Of a stretch of 64,000 nucleotides of DNA, positions 35,158 through 46,400 are shown piece by piece. The notes beneath the pieces were generated by a model. The model was not told the DNA's origin and did not search any database. It saw nothing but the letters and a program-made list of their open reading frames with translations. This DNA comes from Enoplolaimus lenunculus (taxonomy: Eukaryota > Nematoda > Enoplea > Enoplida > Thoracostomopsidae): contig JASANG010002985.1 of assembly GCA_030248215.1 (NCBI GenBank), forward strand, positions 77,001-141,000. The letters are read 5' to 3'. The translations under genes were made by a program, and so were the position numbers. Each line of letters opens with the position of its first letter. Within the stretch, counting starts at the first letter, position 1.

Positions 35158-35618
35158 GGCCCATATAAAGATCAGGGGCGGAACGTTCTTTTGTGGAACT
35201 AGAATAGAGTAAAGCTTAATGTTTAGGCTAATTTTATTGCCTGGCTTAGGCTTAGGCTTAGAAATATGCTCATTTTTATGCTTAGGCTTAGGCTTATGAA
35301 TATGCTCATTCTTACGCCTAGGCTTAGACCTAGGCTTAGGCTTATGAATATGCTCATTCTTACGCCTAGGCTTAGACCTAGGCTTAGGCTTATGAATATG
35401 CTCATTCTTACGCCTAGGCTTAGACCTAGGCTTAGGCTTATGAATATGCTCATTCTTACGCCTAGGCTTAGACTTAGGCTTAGGCTTATGAATATGCTCA
35501 TTCTTACCCCTAGGCTTAGACTTAGGCTTAGGCTTATAAATATGCTCATTCTTACGGTTAGGATTAGGCTTACGAATATACTTATAATACTGTTTCGTCA
35601 CTATTCTTTACACTGGCC
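35158..35618. mobile_element. Expanded TTAGGC MITE with 48-bp tandem units
   Basis: The termini GGCCCATATAAAGATCAGGG and TCTTTACACTGGCC are inverted. About five 48-bp units lie inside, each a block of GCCTAGGCTTAGAC plus ATGAATATGCTCATTC. Because 48 is divisible by three, open frames run through it on both strands; these are spurious. Confidence 0.75.
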
Positions 35619-35840
35619 ACACTTGTCTTTTATACTAAAATGTTCAATGTTTGTTTTAGGAAAATTTCTCATTTTACGATTTAAAATTCGCAAAGGTGTA
35701 TTGAATATTTCATAGTTCACTTTAATCCCTTGTGTTTTTAGGGTTGCAGTTTTATTAAAAAAAACTAGTCAAAGTGGTTGCAATATTTGCGGCATACAAT
35801 ACACGATTATTCTGTTTTTAGTGGCATAGTTCCTGTTTTA

Positions 35841-36017
35841 GCTAACGTATAGAACTGGGCCGTTACAGTACTATAAGCATATTCTTAAGCCTAAGTCTTA
35901 CGTGTAAGAATGAGCTTATATCTAAATCTGAGTCTAATCAAAAAATTGTCTAAAATTTAAAGCCTACTCTGTTGCAGTCCCGCAGAAAAGCGTTCCAACC
36001 CTGATCTTTACATGGCC
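35841..36017. mobile_element. TTAGGC MITE
   Basis: The left end is ACGTATAGAACTGGGCCG and the right end is CCCTGATCTTTACATGGCC. CCTAAGTC units lie inside. Confidence 0.6.
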
Positions 36018-36390
36018 GTAATTTCATTTGCGCATTTTTACTTTGTTGTGTGTTTCGCTTAGTTGAAATAACAAAAATCAGCAGAAACAATGTAAGTAAA
36101 ATTACAAATTGTGTATTTTCTAGCTATTAATGATATAGATGTCTACTGATTGGTGATAACACGACTGTTTCTTCATTACAAAACCGAATTTTTTGTTTAG
36201 GCTTATGTGTAAGCTCATTCTTACGTTTAGGCTTGGAATATGTTTATACTACGGTTACGGCCCTGTTCTGTATATAAGCAATCTAAGACCAGCCGAACTG
36301 GTCAACTAAATGGCAGCCAAAGTTAGGCTTACACATTTATTGTTCGGAGCCTGTTCTATGGCTCGGCAATCATTTGGAATATTAATTCCG

Positions 36391-36687
36391 TATACTGTAG
36401 CGACCCGAATAAGAGGGGATAATAAAGGGGGTCATTTTGAGTCCAAATCAATAAGAGTCCGTAAGCGGATAGAGTCCCTAAACCCTAGAGTCTATAAATG
36501 ACAATTATCCCTAATTGTAGCGCATAAATGCCTCCAGGACCAAATAACGTTGATTTCGAAACTTTAAAACGTACTTAAGTTTTGAAGGTACATTCTTAAG
36601 TAGAACCTTGCATTATCGCTCAAGCTATTGACACAAGACAAATAAACGAATATTTCAACAGATACCCCTTCTTATTCGGGTGAGTAC
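36391..36687. mobile_element. CCGAATAAGAGGGG-type MITE upstream of the kinase
   Basis: TATACTGTAGCGACCCGAAT faces CTTATTCGGGTGAGTAC. It is shorter than the other two copies. Confidence 0.72.
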
Positions 36688-36690
36688 TTT

Positions 36691-36861
36691 GGCCCATGTA
36701 AAGATCAGGGGATGAACGTTTATCTTCAGGACTGCAATAAAGTATGCCAATATGCTTAGGCTACTTTTATGCGTAGGCTTAGACTTAGGGATATCCTTCA
36801 ATTTAGGCTTAGTCTTAGAAATATGCTTATACTTCTGTAATCAACTCTGTTCAATACATTC
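36691..36861. mobile_element. TTAGGC MITE upstream of the receptor kinase
   Basis: GGCCCATGTAAAGATCAGGG begins it and CTCTGTTCAATACATTCG ends it. TTAGGCTTAG runs lie inside. It ends 45 bases before the kinase start codon, so it may contribute 5' UTR or promoter. Confidence 0.6.
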
Positions 36862-36905
36862 GCTTACATTTTATATTTTCATATACTAAATATTAATTGT
36901 AAGCA

Positions 36906-39900
36906 ATGTTTAAAGCATATTTAACACGTCAACACATTTTGTTTTTTATTTTATTATTAATAATCCCTTCAGAAGCGGATCAATGTCCAAAACTACACCA
37001 AATTACTGTCGATCCAGTGACTCCGAGCGCAGTCATCATAGTTTGGGCTCATAACACAACAGGACACTTACCATGGGCTAGCGAATTTGGACCGTTTAGA
37101 ATGATTGCTTGCTATCGTTGCTGTAAAGATTGTGCTCAAGTCTCAAACGACAGTAACCAAGTTAACACGGTATGCAGTGCAGAGTAGCACGGAAAACGAA
37201 CCAAAAAACGGGGGTTTTTCCGGTTTTACCCGGTTTTTTCCGAGGGGGTGGGAAAACCAAAAAAAGATCTTTTGTATTATAATCTCAGTAAATTTATTCG
37301 CAAAACACTTGGGTCTATCTATAGATCGGGCCTGAACGCTAAGCCGAAACCTAAAGCCTGAGCGTTGATAATTATTTAAATTTTGTTTTGCAAAAAAGAA
37401 ATATGAACTTTAAAACTTTGGGTTAATGTATAGAATAGGGCCGTAACAGTAGTGCGAACCAGGGTACAACCGGAGGTCTGGCTCCGGCTCTGACTCCGGC
37501 AGAAAATCGGCCTCCGGCTCTGACTCCGGGTCCGGTAGAATTTTTGCCGGAGGTTCCGACGATCTCGGTAGTAAAATTTTGCATAATTTTGCAAAATTTA
37601 TCTGTTTAGTGCGTTTCATTTTACTTTTGTCTCAATTTTGAGGCAAGAATTTTCGAAATTTCGCAGAAAATTAGCGTAAAACCAAACAACTTAACAACAT
37701 ATTACAGATATTGGCTAAAATTAACTAATTAACCATCATTTTTACTACCTAATTTCGCCTCATCTCCGGCTCCGACAAGTTTCGTTGTCGTCCGGCTCCG
37801 GTTTCGGTATTTTTCAGCTCCGGTTGCACATAAAAATATTTCTAAACCTAAGTCTAAGCGAAGAACGAGCTTATACCTGAGTCTAAGCTGAACCTAAAAA
37901 TAGCCTATAATTTGGGCTTACTAACCTGCAGTCCCGCAGAAAAACGTTCCGCTCCTGATCTTTACATGTGCCAAATTTTGTTAGCTGAAGCTTGATCCTA
38001 AAATAGAAGACATTACAATTAATAATTTTCAAGAAACCCGTTTTATGGCCCATGTATAGAACAGGGCCTGAGCGTTTTTCGCAGGGGCTATAATTGAGTC
38101 AGTTTAAGCTATAGACTAATTTTTTTTGCTTTGGCTTAGGCTTAGGCTTAGGCTCAGGAATAGGCTCATCCATACGCTTAGGCTTAGGCTTACGCTTAGG
38201 AATAGGCTCATCCATACGCTTAGGCTTAGGCTTAGGCTTAGGAATATGCTTATACTTCTGTTCCGGCCCTGTTCTATACATGTCCCGTTTTACTATAGAC
38301 ATTCCGGTTTTACAACTAAATTCGGCAATAAAATCAACTTGAGTTTCCCGTGTTGCTGAATAAATGTTTAAAAATCGGTTAAAAAAGCTGTGTGAATTGC
38401 GAAAAATTACAAATTTTAGTTTTTAATTTTAGAGATTTCCGCTCGCTGAACCACAGTCGTTTCCGTCGATTCCGATGCTTCCTCGCGATAGGCCTCAAAC
38501 CAACGCGGACGCAATCCTTCGGGCTGTCTGCTACGACGCTGACGGCTCAAACGAACTCGTTTGTCAAGCTCTGGTTCACCAAATACCGCATTCAATTTCA
38601 TTGATACTTCAACAACGTTACTTCAACCGTAACTCACCTTCGTTGTGTTGGTCATACTGGACCGCGAACCTGCTTCAATCTGTCGTTCAACTGAACGAAA
38701 TTCAAGTCAACGCAAGAAATGTGTCGTTTCAAGTTGATTTCGATGTTTGTTGTGAAAAAGTCTACAATTGTGGAACGATTTTAAATATTTATTTTCGCTT
38801 TTCAACAGACGAAACGGTATTCAAACGACAAAATTTGTTGTACGGGAATAATGTATTATTTCAGGTAAAATTACACACTGACAATATTAACCCTTTCTCA
38901 CATGAATATTTTCTATTTCCCCTGAGACCTACATTTATGCTAGGATTCGAACTCCGGTGACTGGAGTGGGAGGCATATACCATCACCACTCAGCTATAGG
39001 AGCTTGACGCTCGAGCCCGAGGAGGTTCTCAAGTCTTGTGGTGATTTAGTACTATGTATACGTGTTGCAATTGTTAAACACGGTGCGATATACATTATTT
39101 AACGTATATACACTGCACTTAGTTGCCTATAGGCAACTCAATGTGAGAAGGGGTTAAATACATTGTTTAGCCAAACTCGAGTAATAACAATAGCGTTCTT
39201 TGATTGAAAAATTCAACGAATGATGTTGGTGCTATTTTGTCGCCGAGCCCGTTGTATTTGCAGCACAAATATGCATATGCAACTTGTACACGCAGTTTTG
39301 GTCTTGGATCACTCCTGTGGCCCATGTTACTTTAAGGGGCGTCCAGGTTTTTGGTGAGTCTATAAAAGAGTAGGTTTTGATTCTAGATTACATTTTTTAT
39401 TCAGGCTTAGGCTTAGGCTTAGGCACACATTTTTGCAACGCTTCGGCTTAGGCTTAGGAACACATTTTTGCAACGCTTCGGCTTAGGCTTAGGCACACAT
39501 TTTTGCAACGCTTCGGCTTAGGCTTAGGCACACATTTTTGCAACGCTTAGGCTTAGGCTAATATGCTTAGGAATACGCTTAACCTACTGTTACCCCCATA
39601 AAAGTAACATTGGCCACAACATGCATAAATGTATATACAGTCTGAGGGGTTATGTGAAAAACTAACACTGTACAGTGAGTGTTGTGACAACTCAAAATTC
39701 GTTTTAGTAGTTTCTGTTGTCTCCACTGCTTTCAAATAATCTGAGGACACATCGACTATTGCACAACCAGAACTTGTGATAAAGAAGTGAACCTTCGAAA
39801 AGGGTGTACAATTTTTTACATCTACGTAAACATTATAACATGAATGATCAATCTTGAAGCGTCGACTTATTCGCCAAGTTTGTAAACACAGTCGCATCTG

Positions 39901-41630
39901 GCAGAATTGCACAATACAAAATACGGGACATACTGTTTCAGACCAAGTATCCTCCATCAGGTGCGGAACAGATTTCTATTCTCCAACAGGATGCCCAGGA
40001 TGGCCAATCCATAGCTCCACTCGTTGAATGTGTTTCAATGACAAATCGTTCAATTCAAAGTCAAGTTGAAAACTTACTCCCAAACCAACTGTACCATTAT
40101 CAAGTATGGGTGCTATATAAATCGTTGTATATGTATCGCGCTGACGTAGGCCGATTTCATACATCTCCAACACTTCCTGATCCGGTACGCGACGTTCGCT
40201 GGAGCCCCACTCAAAATGGCGACAAAATTGTGGTGACGTGGCAAAAACCAATCGATACTGGCGGATTAACAATTACTAGCTATGTAATTACAGTTAAAAT
40301 TGACAACTCCGATCGAGAGATGTATTCAACTGAAGACGGTGAAACGCAACAATGGTCAATGGACAGACCGTGCGGTGAATGCGAACTTGTATTTCAAATC
40401 GCTGCTCGAACTGATTTTGGAACCAGCGAATTTTCGACACCACCAACTCGTGCGCGTTTAACTGCAGGTATAGGCTTATCGCGAACATATATTGCGCTAA
40501 TTGTCCTCGGATGCGTCATGGCGGTGGTATTAGTAAGCGCTTGTTTGACCACAGCGATCGTTAAACAGATAAAGCGACACAAACTTGACGCCGAACGGTG
40601 CACATTTCGCCGGCGTCAGCTGAATTTGCCAAAAGATTTAGATTGTTTGACTAAACTTGGACCGTCTGATGTTGCGTGTCGGTCAGTGATTGGCGAAGGT
40701 GCGTTCGGGACCGTTTGGAGCGGAATCGCAACCAATCTTGAACCGGAGTTGCATACAGCGCGTCGTGTTGCAATTAAAACACTGCAACACGACGCAACTG
40801 CAGCGCAATGCAGTGCGATTGTTGCTGAAGCGTTGGCGATGCGAAATTTGTGTCACGAACACGTCTTACAACTTTTAGCAATTTACTACAATGAGTCTAC
40901 TGGTGACTTTTGGCTGATTCTTGAATTTATTGACGGTGGAAGTCTTGATAACCTGTTACAAGAGTCGAGACCACCCCCTGAGCAGGCGACAACATCACAA
41001 CCTGCAACAATACCAAGTCTTGTCACTATGCGACAGTTATGCGATGTTGCACGTCAAATTGCGTTCGGTTGCGCGTATCTGGCTAAATTAGGCTATGTTC
41101 ATCGCGATATTGCAGCGAGAAATATCCTCGTTTCGTGTCGAAATTCGGCTCAACCGCTTGATGGATGCAAGATTAAATTGTCAGATTTCGGGTTGACAAA
41201 AGGCGTTTATGACAAAATCTACTATCGACTCAAAGATGACGCGATGATCCCTGTACGATGGACTGCTCCAGAAGTGTTGCTGGCGTTCCAGTACGAAACT
41301 CAAAGTGACGTTTGGTCGTTTGGGATTGTACTGTGGGAACTGGCGACACTTGGAGAAATTCCGTATGCAGATCTGTCCGAACGACAAGTGATGCAGTTTG
41401 TTCGATGTGGAGGACATTTGCGGCGTATTGATTCGTCTCCTGGACTCTACAACGATACAATGCTCGCGTGTTGGAGTTGGCGACTCGACAATCGACCAAG
41501 TTTCGACGAGTTGAAAGAGATATTTGACAAACTTTTTAGCGAAAATCCTTCGATGCCTGGTGGCGACTACGATATGGATGCGTCGTATATTCCGGTTTAT
41601 CAACAACGATGCGTTGATGTCAAATTTTAA
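36906..41630 (+). CDS. Receptor tyrosine kinase, insulin-receptor/ROS/ALK-like
   Basis: Exons 36906-37169, 38433-38864 and 39942-41630, all phase 0, give 794 aa. Residues 1-24 look like a signal peptide (ILFFILLLII). The ectodomain is about 390 residues with cysteine pairs (CYRCCKDC). At least one fibronectin-III domain is clear at about 310-408 (start DPVRDVRWSP, core VTWQKP), and a probable one precedes it. TM is about 414-440. The kinase shows the G-loop GEGAFGTVWSG (about 483), VAIK lysine (about 510), HRDIAARN (about 619), DFG (about 647), the activation loop YDKIYYR, PVRWTAPE and DVWSFGIVLWE. These features mark an active receptor tyrosine kinase. The YxxxYY loop is typical of the insulin-receptor, ROS and ALK group (family knowledge). 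The ectodomain is much shorter than in those receptors, so orthology is open. The C-tail has YDMDASYIPVY, with possible phosphotyrosine docking sites. Intron 2 carries a TTAA-flanked MITE and a TTAGGC element. Confidence 0.9.
37431..37972. mobile_element. hAT-like TTAGGC MITE with nested CCGGCTCCGG repeat
   Basis: It starts GGTTAATGTATAGAATAGGG and ends TTTACATGTGCC. Flanks AAACTTTG/AAATTTTG match at 7 of 8 bases. A second repeat (about 37455-37828) interrupts it, in kinase intron 1. Confidence 0.7.
38047..38285. mobile_element. hAT-like TTAGGC MITE in kinase intron 1
   Basis: Ends are GGCCCATGTATAGAACAGGG and GTTCTATACATGTCC. Flanks CGTTTTAT/CGTTTTAC match at 7 of 8 bases. Confidence 0.75.
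38887..39157. mobile_element. piggyBac-like TTAA MITE with tRNA-like core, kinase intron 2
   Basis: Length is exactly 271 bp. The TIR is TTAACCCTTTCTCACAT against ATGTGAGAAGGGGTTAA, with TTAA at both ends. The core holds AGCTATAGGAGC and GATTCGAACTCC, read on the minus strand as A-box and B-box. Nearly identical to 45712-45982. Confidence 0.85.
39319..39616. mobile_element. TTAGGC MITE with internal tandem units, kinase intron 2
   Basis: GGCCCATGTTACTTTAAGGG faces AAAAGTAACATTGGCC. The unit GGCTTAGGCACACATTTTTG is repeated about four times inside. Confidence 0.7.
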
Positions 41631-41707
41631 CTGAAGGACTAAAATTAATTGCTGTTTTACACATTTGTCACACATTTTTTCGCTACAAATGAAAATTATT
41701 GATTTTA

Positions 41708-41713
41708 AATAAA
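41708..41713 (+). promoter_or_regulatory. Polyadenylation signal of the receptor kinase gene
   Basis: AATAAA lies 78 bases after the TAA stop, in an A/T-rich 3' UTR. Confidence 0.55.
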
Positions 41714-43406
41714 TATAAATTTTCAAACTTTTCAATTCTGTAAATGGCAATTTTTCAATAATATACCATTATGCAAACTTTTACCTTTTTACTAAAAATG
41801 AAATTTATCAGCGTATGTAGAACAGAAATGCGTTTTTTTCACACGGCGTATGCAAATTATTGTGGATGATGCATAAGGCTGCTTCCACGAAGTTGGCTGA
41901 CGGTAAACTTAAAAGTGGTGGGGTGGAAAACTTTCCAGTATTATGAGCAGATTTTGCTGCCCTACGCCATCATTGGTAATGGTGTCTTGGGTACAACTCC
42001 AATGGTCCTACCAGCATCTCTGGCGGGTGTCGCGGCAAAAGCGGCATTTTATGTCTACTGCAGTACCAACGTTGTCACATGTTACTTTTAGAGCGATCCC
42101 GGTTTCTCGCACGATTGTAATAGGATTCAATTACACCATTTTTGTTTAGGCTTAGACGTCGTATTAATATTTACTTTCACGCTTTAGGTTTAGGCTTAGG
42201 AATATGCTTAATCTTGAGGTATTGCCTTAAAAGGTACATTGAGCATATTAGCGCTCGTTGCTATAAAAATATGCATACTGAATTTGGCAAAGTAATAATT
42301 TGACACAGAGGTGTAAGTGGGTAAACAATTTTTCACCCGCGCTGCGCTTTTCTCGCGGAAATTTTTTAACCGCGGGTACACCCGCGTAAAATTGCTTTGC
42401 CCACTACCCGCTTTTACCCGCCCTGATTTTTCTTCTGTATTCAATACAATTGTGTAATTTAACAGTGTATATATGTCAGTCACTCGATTTACGTTACAAA
42501 AAACTGTTTGCTTTGAAAACCAACCATTCAGTAAAAAATGCAACACTGGATAATATTTGCACAGTACACCTATCAACGGTTAAAATTAGGTTGTTTACCG
42601 ATGGGTGATCATGATCAGCGAATCAAAACGTTTTTATCGGTACGAAATCAATGTAGGTAAAATCGTATACCATATTTAACTTGTGAACATATTGTTCCAA
42701 GCCGAAGAAAGATATAACCTCTATAGGAACAGTGAAGAATGTTTCCAAATGGTGCATGATAAGCTGTACTCTAAAAATTTCTGTACAAATGTGTTTGAAA
42801 AGTATTTCCGTGTGCATGAGCCTAAATCAGCCAGAATCATAACCTTCTGCTCTGTGTGTGAGGGATACTAACTTAAACCGCTGTTTGCCGTTTTTTATGA
42901 AAATTTAGTCTGGTAAAGAATCACAAAATTTTAACCGCGCTTTGAAATTCTTTACCCACGGGTGTACGCATGTCAAAATTGTCCTATTCGTGCCCGCGGG
43001 TACCGGCGGACAGCGTATAGCTCTGGCTGAACACACCCTGCCACTCGAACAGGATTTTTATCAAAAACCATATAAAGAAAATGGTTTAAAGTTGCGTTCC
43101 TTGTTTGTGAAGAATCAATCGTTTATATTTGATCTTTGGCGAAACAGCCGAGAGTTCCTGCAACCGGAAAAAAATTAAAAAAATCGAATTTTTCAAAAAT
43201 TCAAATAATAAATTGACATTTGTGACGCTGAATAGTGATGCGACTTCAATGATAGACTCCAAAAAATCGAAACACGAACAAAAATTGGACCATTTCCAAC
43301 TTTCGATACGAAAAAACTACAAAAAGTCTTCTAAAAATACATATTTCGGCCTGAACAACGCTAATTTTATGTTGCTGTTTGCTGCCCAAAATATTGTATT
43401 AACGCA
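41714..43406. other. Intergenic stretch between kinase and esterase A
   Basis: I find no convincing gene. It holds old inverted patches of CCCGCGGGTA/TACCCGCG type at about 42320-42420 and 42930-43015, and a short TTAGG relic at 42145-42235. No core promoter for esterase A is recognisable. Confidence 0.5.
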
Positions 43407-46400
43407 ATGTTTGCGCTGTATTTTATACTGATTACAGCTTTAAGCTTTAGTGGATTGCAGTTGTTTTGCAAGATATGTTTGGCAACTGGAACCGTCACCG
43501 AATTCCCATTTGTGAACACATCAAATGGACCAGTGAAAGGTTTGTACCACCGTACTCCAAGCGGAAATATTGGTGCTCAGTTTTTGGTAAGTCTGGTCGA
43601 ATGTTGGCTCGGGTTACTTTTAGAACGCAGGCGGAGTCAAATTTTGACTCAGTTTGTGTAGTCCGGAAAAGCCTATTTCGGAGAGAGTCAATTTGACTCA
43701 CCATTTTTGCGGTGTACAGACAATTTAGAGAATTCAAATTGAAAAACAGTTCATCATTGAATGGCTCCAATACTACTGATTGCAGAACGCGATAGGGGGG
43801 ATTTGTATATTGAAATTTTGGCCCATGTATAGAATAGGGCCGGATCGTTTTCCAGAAGGGCTGTAATAGAGTCAGTTTAAGTTTTAGACTAACTTTTTGC
43901 TTAGGATTAGGCTTAGGACTAGGCATAGAAACTTGCTTTACGTTTTCCAGCCTTGTTCTACTATACATTATCCGAATTTTCTATTAGTTAAGTAGCCAGG
44001 AGGGAGACAAACCTAGGTCTGACAGTTACTAGAATTAGACTCAGGTGACTTTCTGCTTTAGAAAGATCCGGTCCGGCAGCGGAGCATACACTGCAAAAAA
44101 TGGCTAGTCAAATTGACTCTCTCCGAAATGGGCTTTTCCGGACTACACAAACTGAATCACATTCGACTCCGCCAGAGTCAAATGCGACTCACCCAAGTCG
44201 CTCAGTGAGTCGAATTTGACTTTGGCGGAGTAGAATTTGACTTTCAGTTTGTGTAGTCCAGAAAAGCCTATTTCGGAGAGAGTCAATTTGACTCGCCATT
44301 TTTTGCAGAGTAAGTAATTAATAATGCACGACTGTCTGCAAACTTGTTCATATCTCTAACAATATTTCCAGGGTATTCCGTACGCTCAGCCTCCAGTGGG
44401 AAGACTTCGCTTTATGGCACCTCAGCGTGCAATTCCATGGACTCAAACGTTGGATTTAACCACATTTCCAGCTGCGTGTTATCAAGTTAAACCGACAAAA
44501 CCGGGCGTCGAGTTTAACCGATCGGAAGACTGTTTAACGTTGAATTTGTTCGCTCCGGTTCAAAATTTTGCAACGAAAAGTAAACCAGTGACCCGTGTTC
44601 TCAAATGTGTACACTGCAAAAAATGGTGAGTCAAATTGACTCTCTCCGAAATAGGCTCTACGGGACTACACAAACTGAGTTAAATTCGACTCCGCCAGAG
44701 TCAAACATGCGACTCAGTGAATCGAATTTGACTCTGCCGGAGTCGAATTTTGACTCAATTTGTGTAGTCCCGTAGAGCCTATTTCGGAGAGAGTCCATTT
44801 GACTCACCATTTTTTGCTGTGTATAGCATCTAAACAGCAGTTGGTGATAGGTCTTGTAACTTTTGAACCAGTGAATGTTTATCATCCAAATTTAGCACAT
44901 TTTTCGAATTTGAACTACGCTACATTTGTGCTAATTTTAAGATCTGAATTCGCTCGTTAACCTTTGTTGAGTGCCATACGGATGAGTGAAGAATATGGGC
45001 CAGTGACCAAGGGTCAAATCTAAGATGAACCGAGAGTCCGGTGTATCCGCTCGTCTTTAGCCATGTCGTGGTGATAATTTTGCTATGCAGATAGTTCATC
45101 TGAAGTTATCAATTTGTTTTTTGTTTCGCTTCGCTCGGAGGTTTTCGCTCATAGGTCTACGTCGACCTTGCCTGGGTTGGCTGAAAACTTTTGAAAATGG
45201 GCATACAAACGTTTTCATTGGCTTATAAGCAAGGTTGAAAATATTCTATGAAGGGTCCAAATTTTTCCGACGGGGCTGAGCCCTCCTGGCCCCCTTGGCT
45301 ACGGGTCCTTTAAGGCTCTCGGGTACTTTACTGAAAATTTACTTTTATATTTTTGAAATTTATTTTCAGACCTCACTTTACATCCTGTGATGATTTATAT
45401 CTTCGGCGGTGCGTTTGATATTGGATCAACCAACGATTTCAACAAACCGGATCCGCTTGTTGATAATTTTGTCTCGCGTGGCGTTGTATTAATTTTCATT
45501 AATTACCGTGTCAATATATTTAGTCAATTTACAACCGGATCTGACGATGCACCCGGCAATAACGGTTTAAAAGGTTTCAGTTTAAGCTTGAATTCGTTTC
45601 AAATCCAAGCCTGTAACGATATTTACAGCTGCTTGAAAATTTTCAGTGACGGACTCAGTATGGTCCTGCATTGAAAAAAGTTATTACAGACAAGAAACAT
45701 TTGTAGGGTGTTTAACCCTTTCTCACATGAATATTTTCTATTTCCCCTGAGACCTACTTTTATGCTAGGATTCGAACTCCGGTGACTGGAGTGGGAAGCG
45801 TATACCATCACCACTCAGCTATAGGAGCTTGACGCTCGAGCCCGAGGGGGCTCTCACGTCTTGTGGTGGTTTAGTACTATGTATACGTGTTGCAATTGTT
45901 AAACACGGTGCGATATATACTATTTAACGTATATACACTGCGCTTTGTTGCCTATAGGCAACTCAATGTGAGAAGGGGTTAAGCCTACGTCTAACCTTAA
46001 GCCTAACCCTAGCGCTATCGTTATTTGTACAAGATAGGTATACTGTCTGGGAGATGATTTTGCCAATTTGGCTATGTTTTGCAGGTTTTTTGCATTTTAA
46101 GCTAAATGCCGGTTTATTTCAGATGTTATTTTTGGTTTGCGTTGGGTCCAAGCAGATGTTGCTAAGTTTGGCGGTGATCCGGCAAAAGTGACAATATTTG
46201 GCGAAAGTTCTGGTGGAATGTACGTCAGCATGCTGTCGGTGTCTCCAGTAACTGAAGGTGTGACGTTTTTGTACTCTTTTCTTGCCAATTTACAGTTAAT
46301 TTTAGGCTTAAGACGCGGTTTTAGCTATGCCAATGAATGATCCAAGCTTTTGGTGATATGTGCCTATACTGTATTGACACGAATAAGAGAGGGGGCAATA

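Noticed and set aside
35131-35715. Overlapping open frames of 108-156 codons on both strands
   Set aside because: They exist because the 48-bp TTAGGC unit is a multiple of three. The products are pure low-complexity repeats.
39553-39957. 134-codon minus-strand open frame in kinase intron 2
   Set aside because: It begins at the edge of the kinase exon and runs into a TTAGGC element. There is no recognisable domain or splice partner, so chance is likelier.
41181-41750. 189-codon minus-strand open frame
   Set aside because: It is the antisense shadow of the kinase domain exon.
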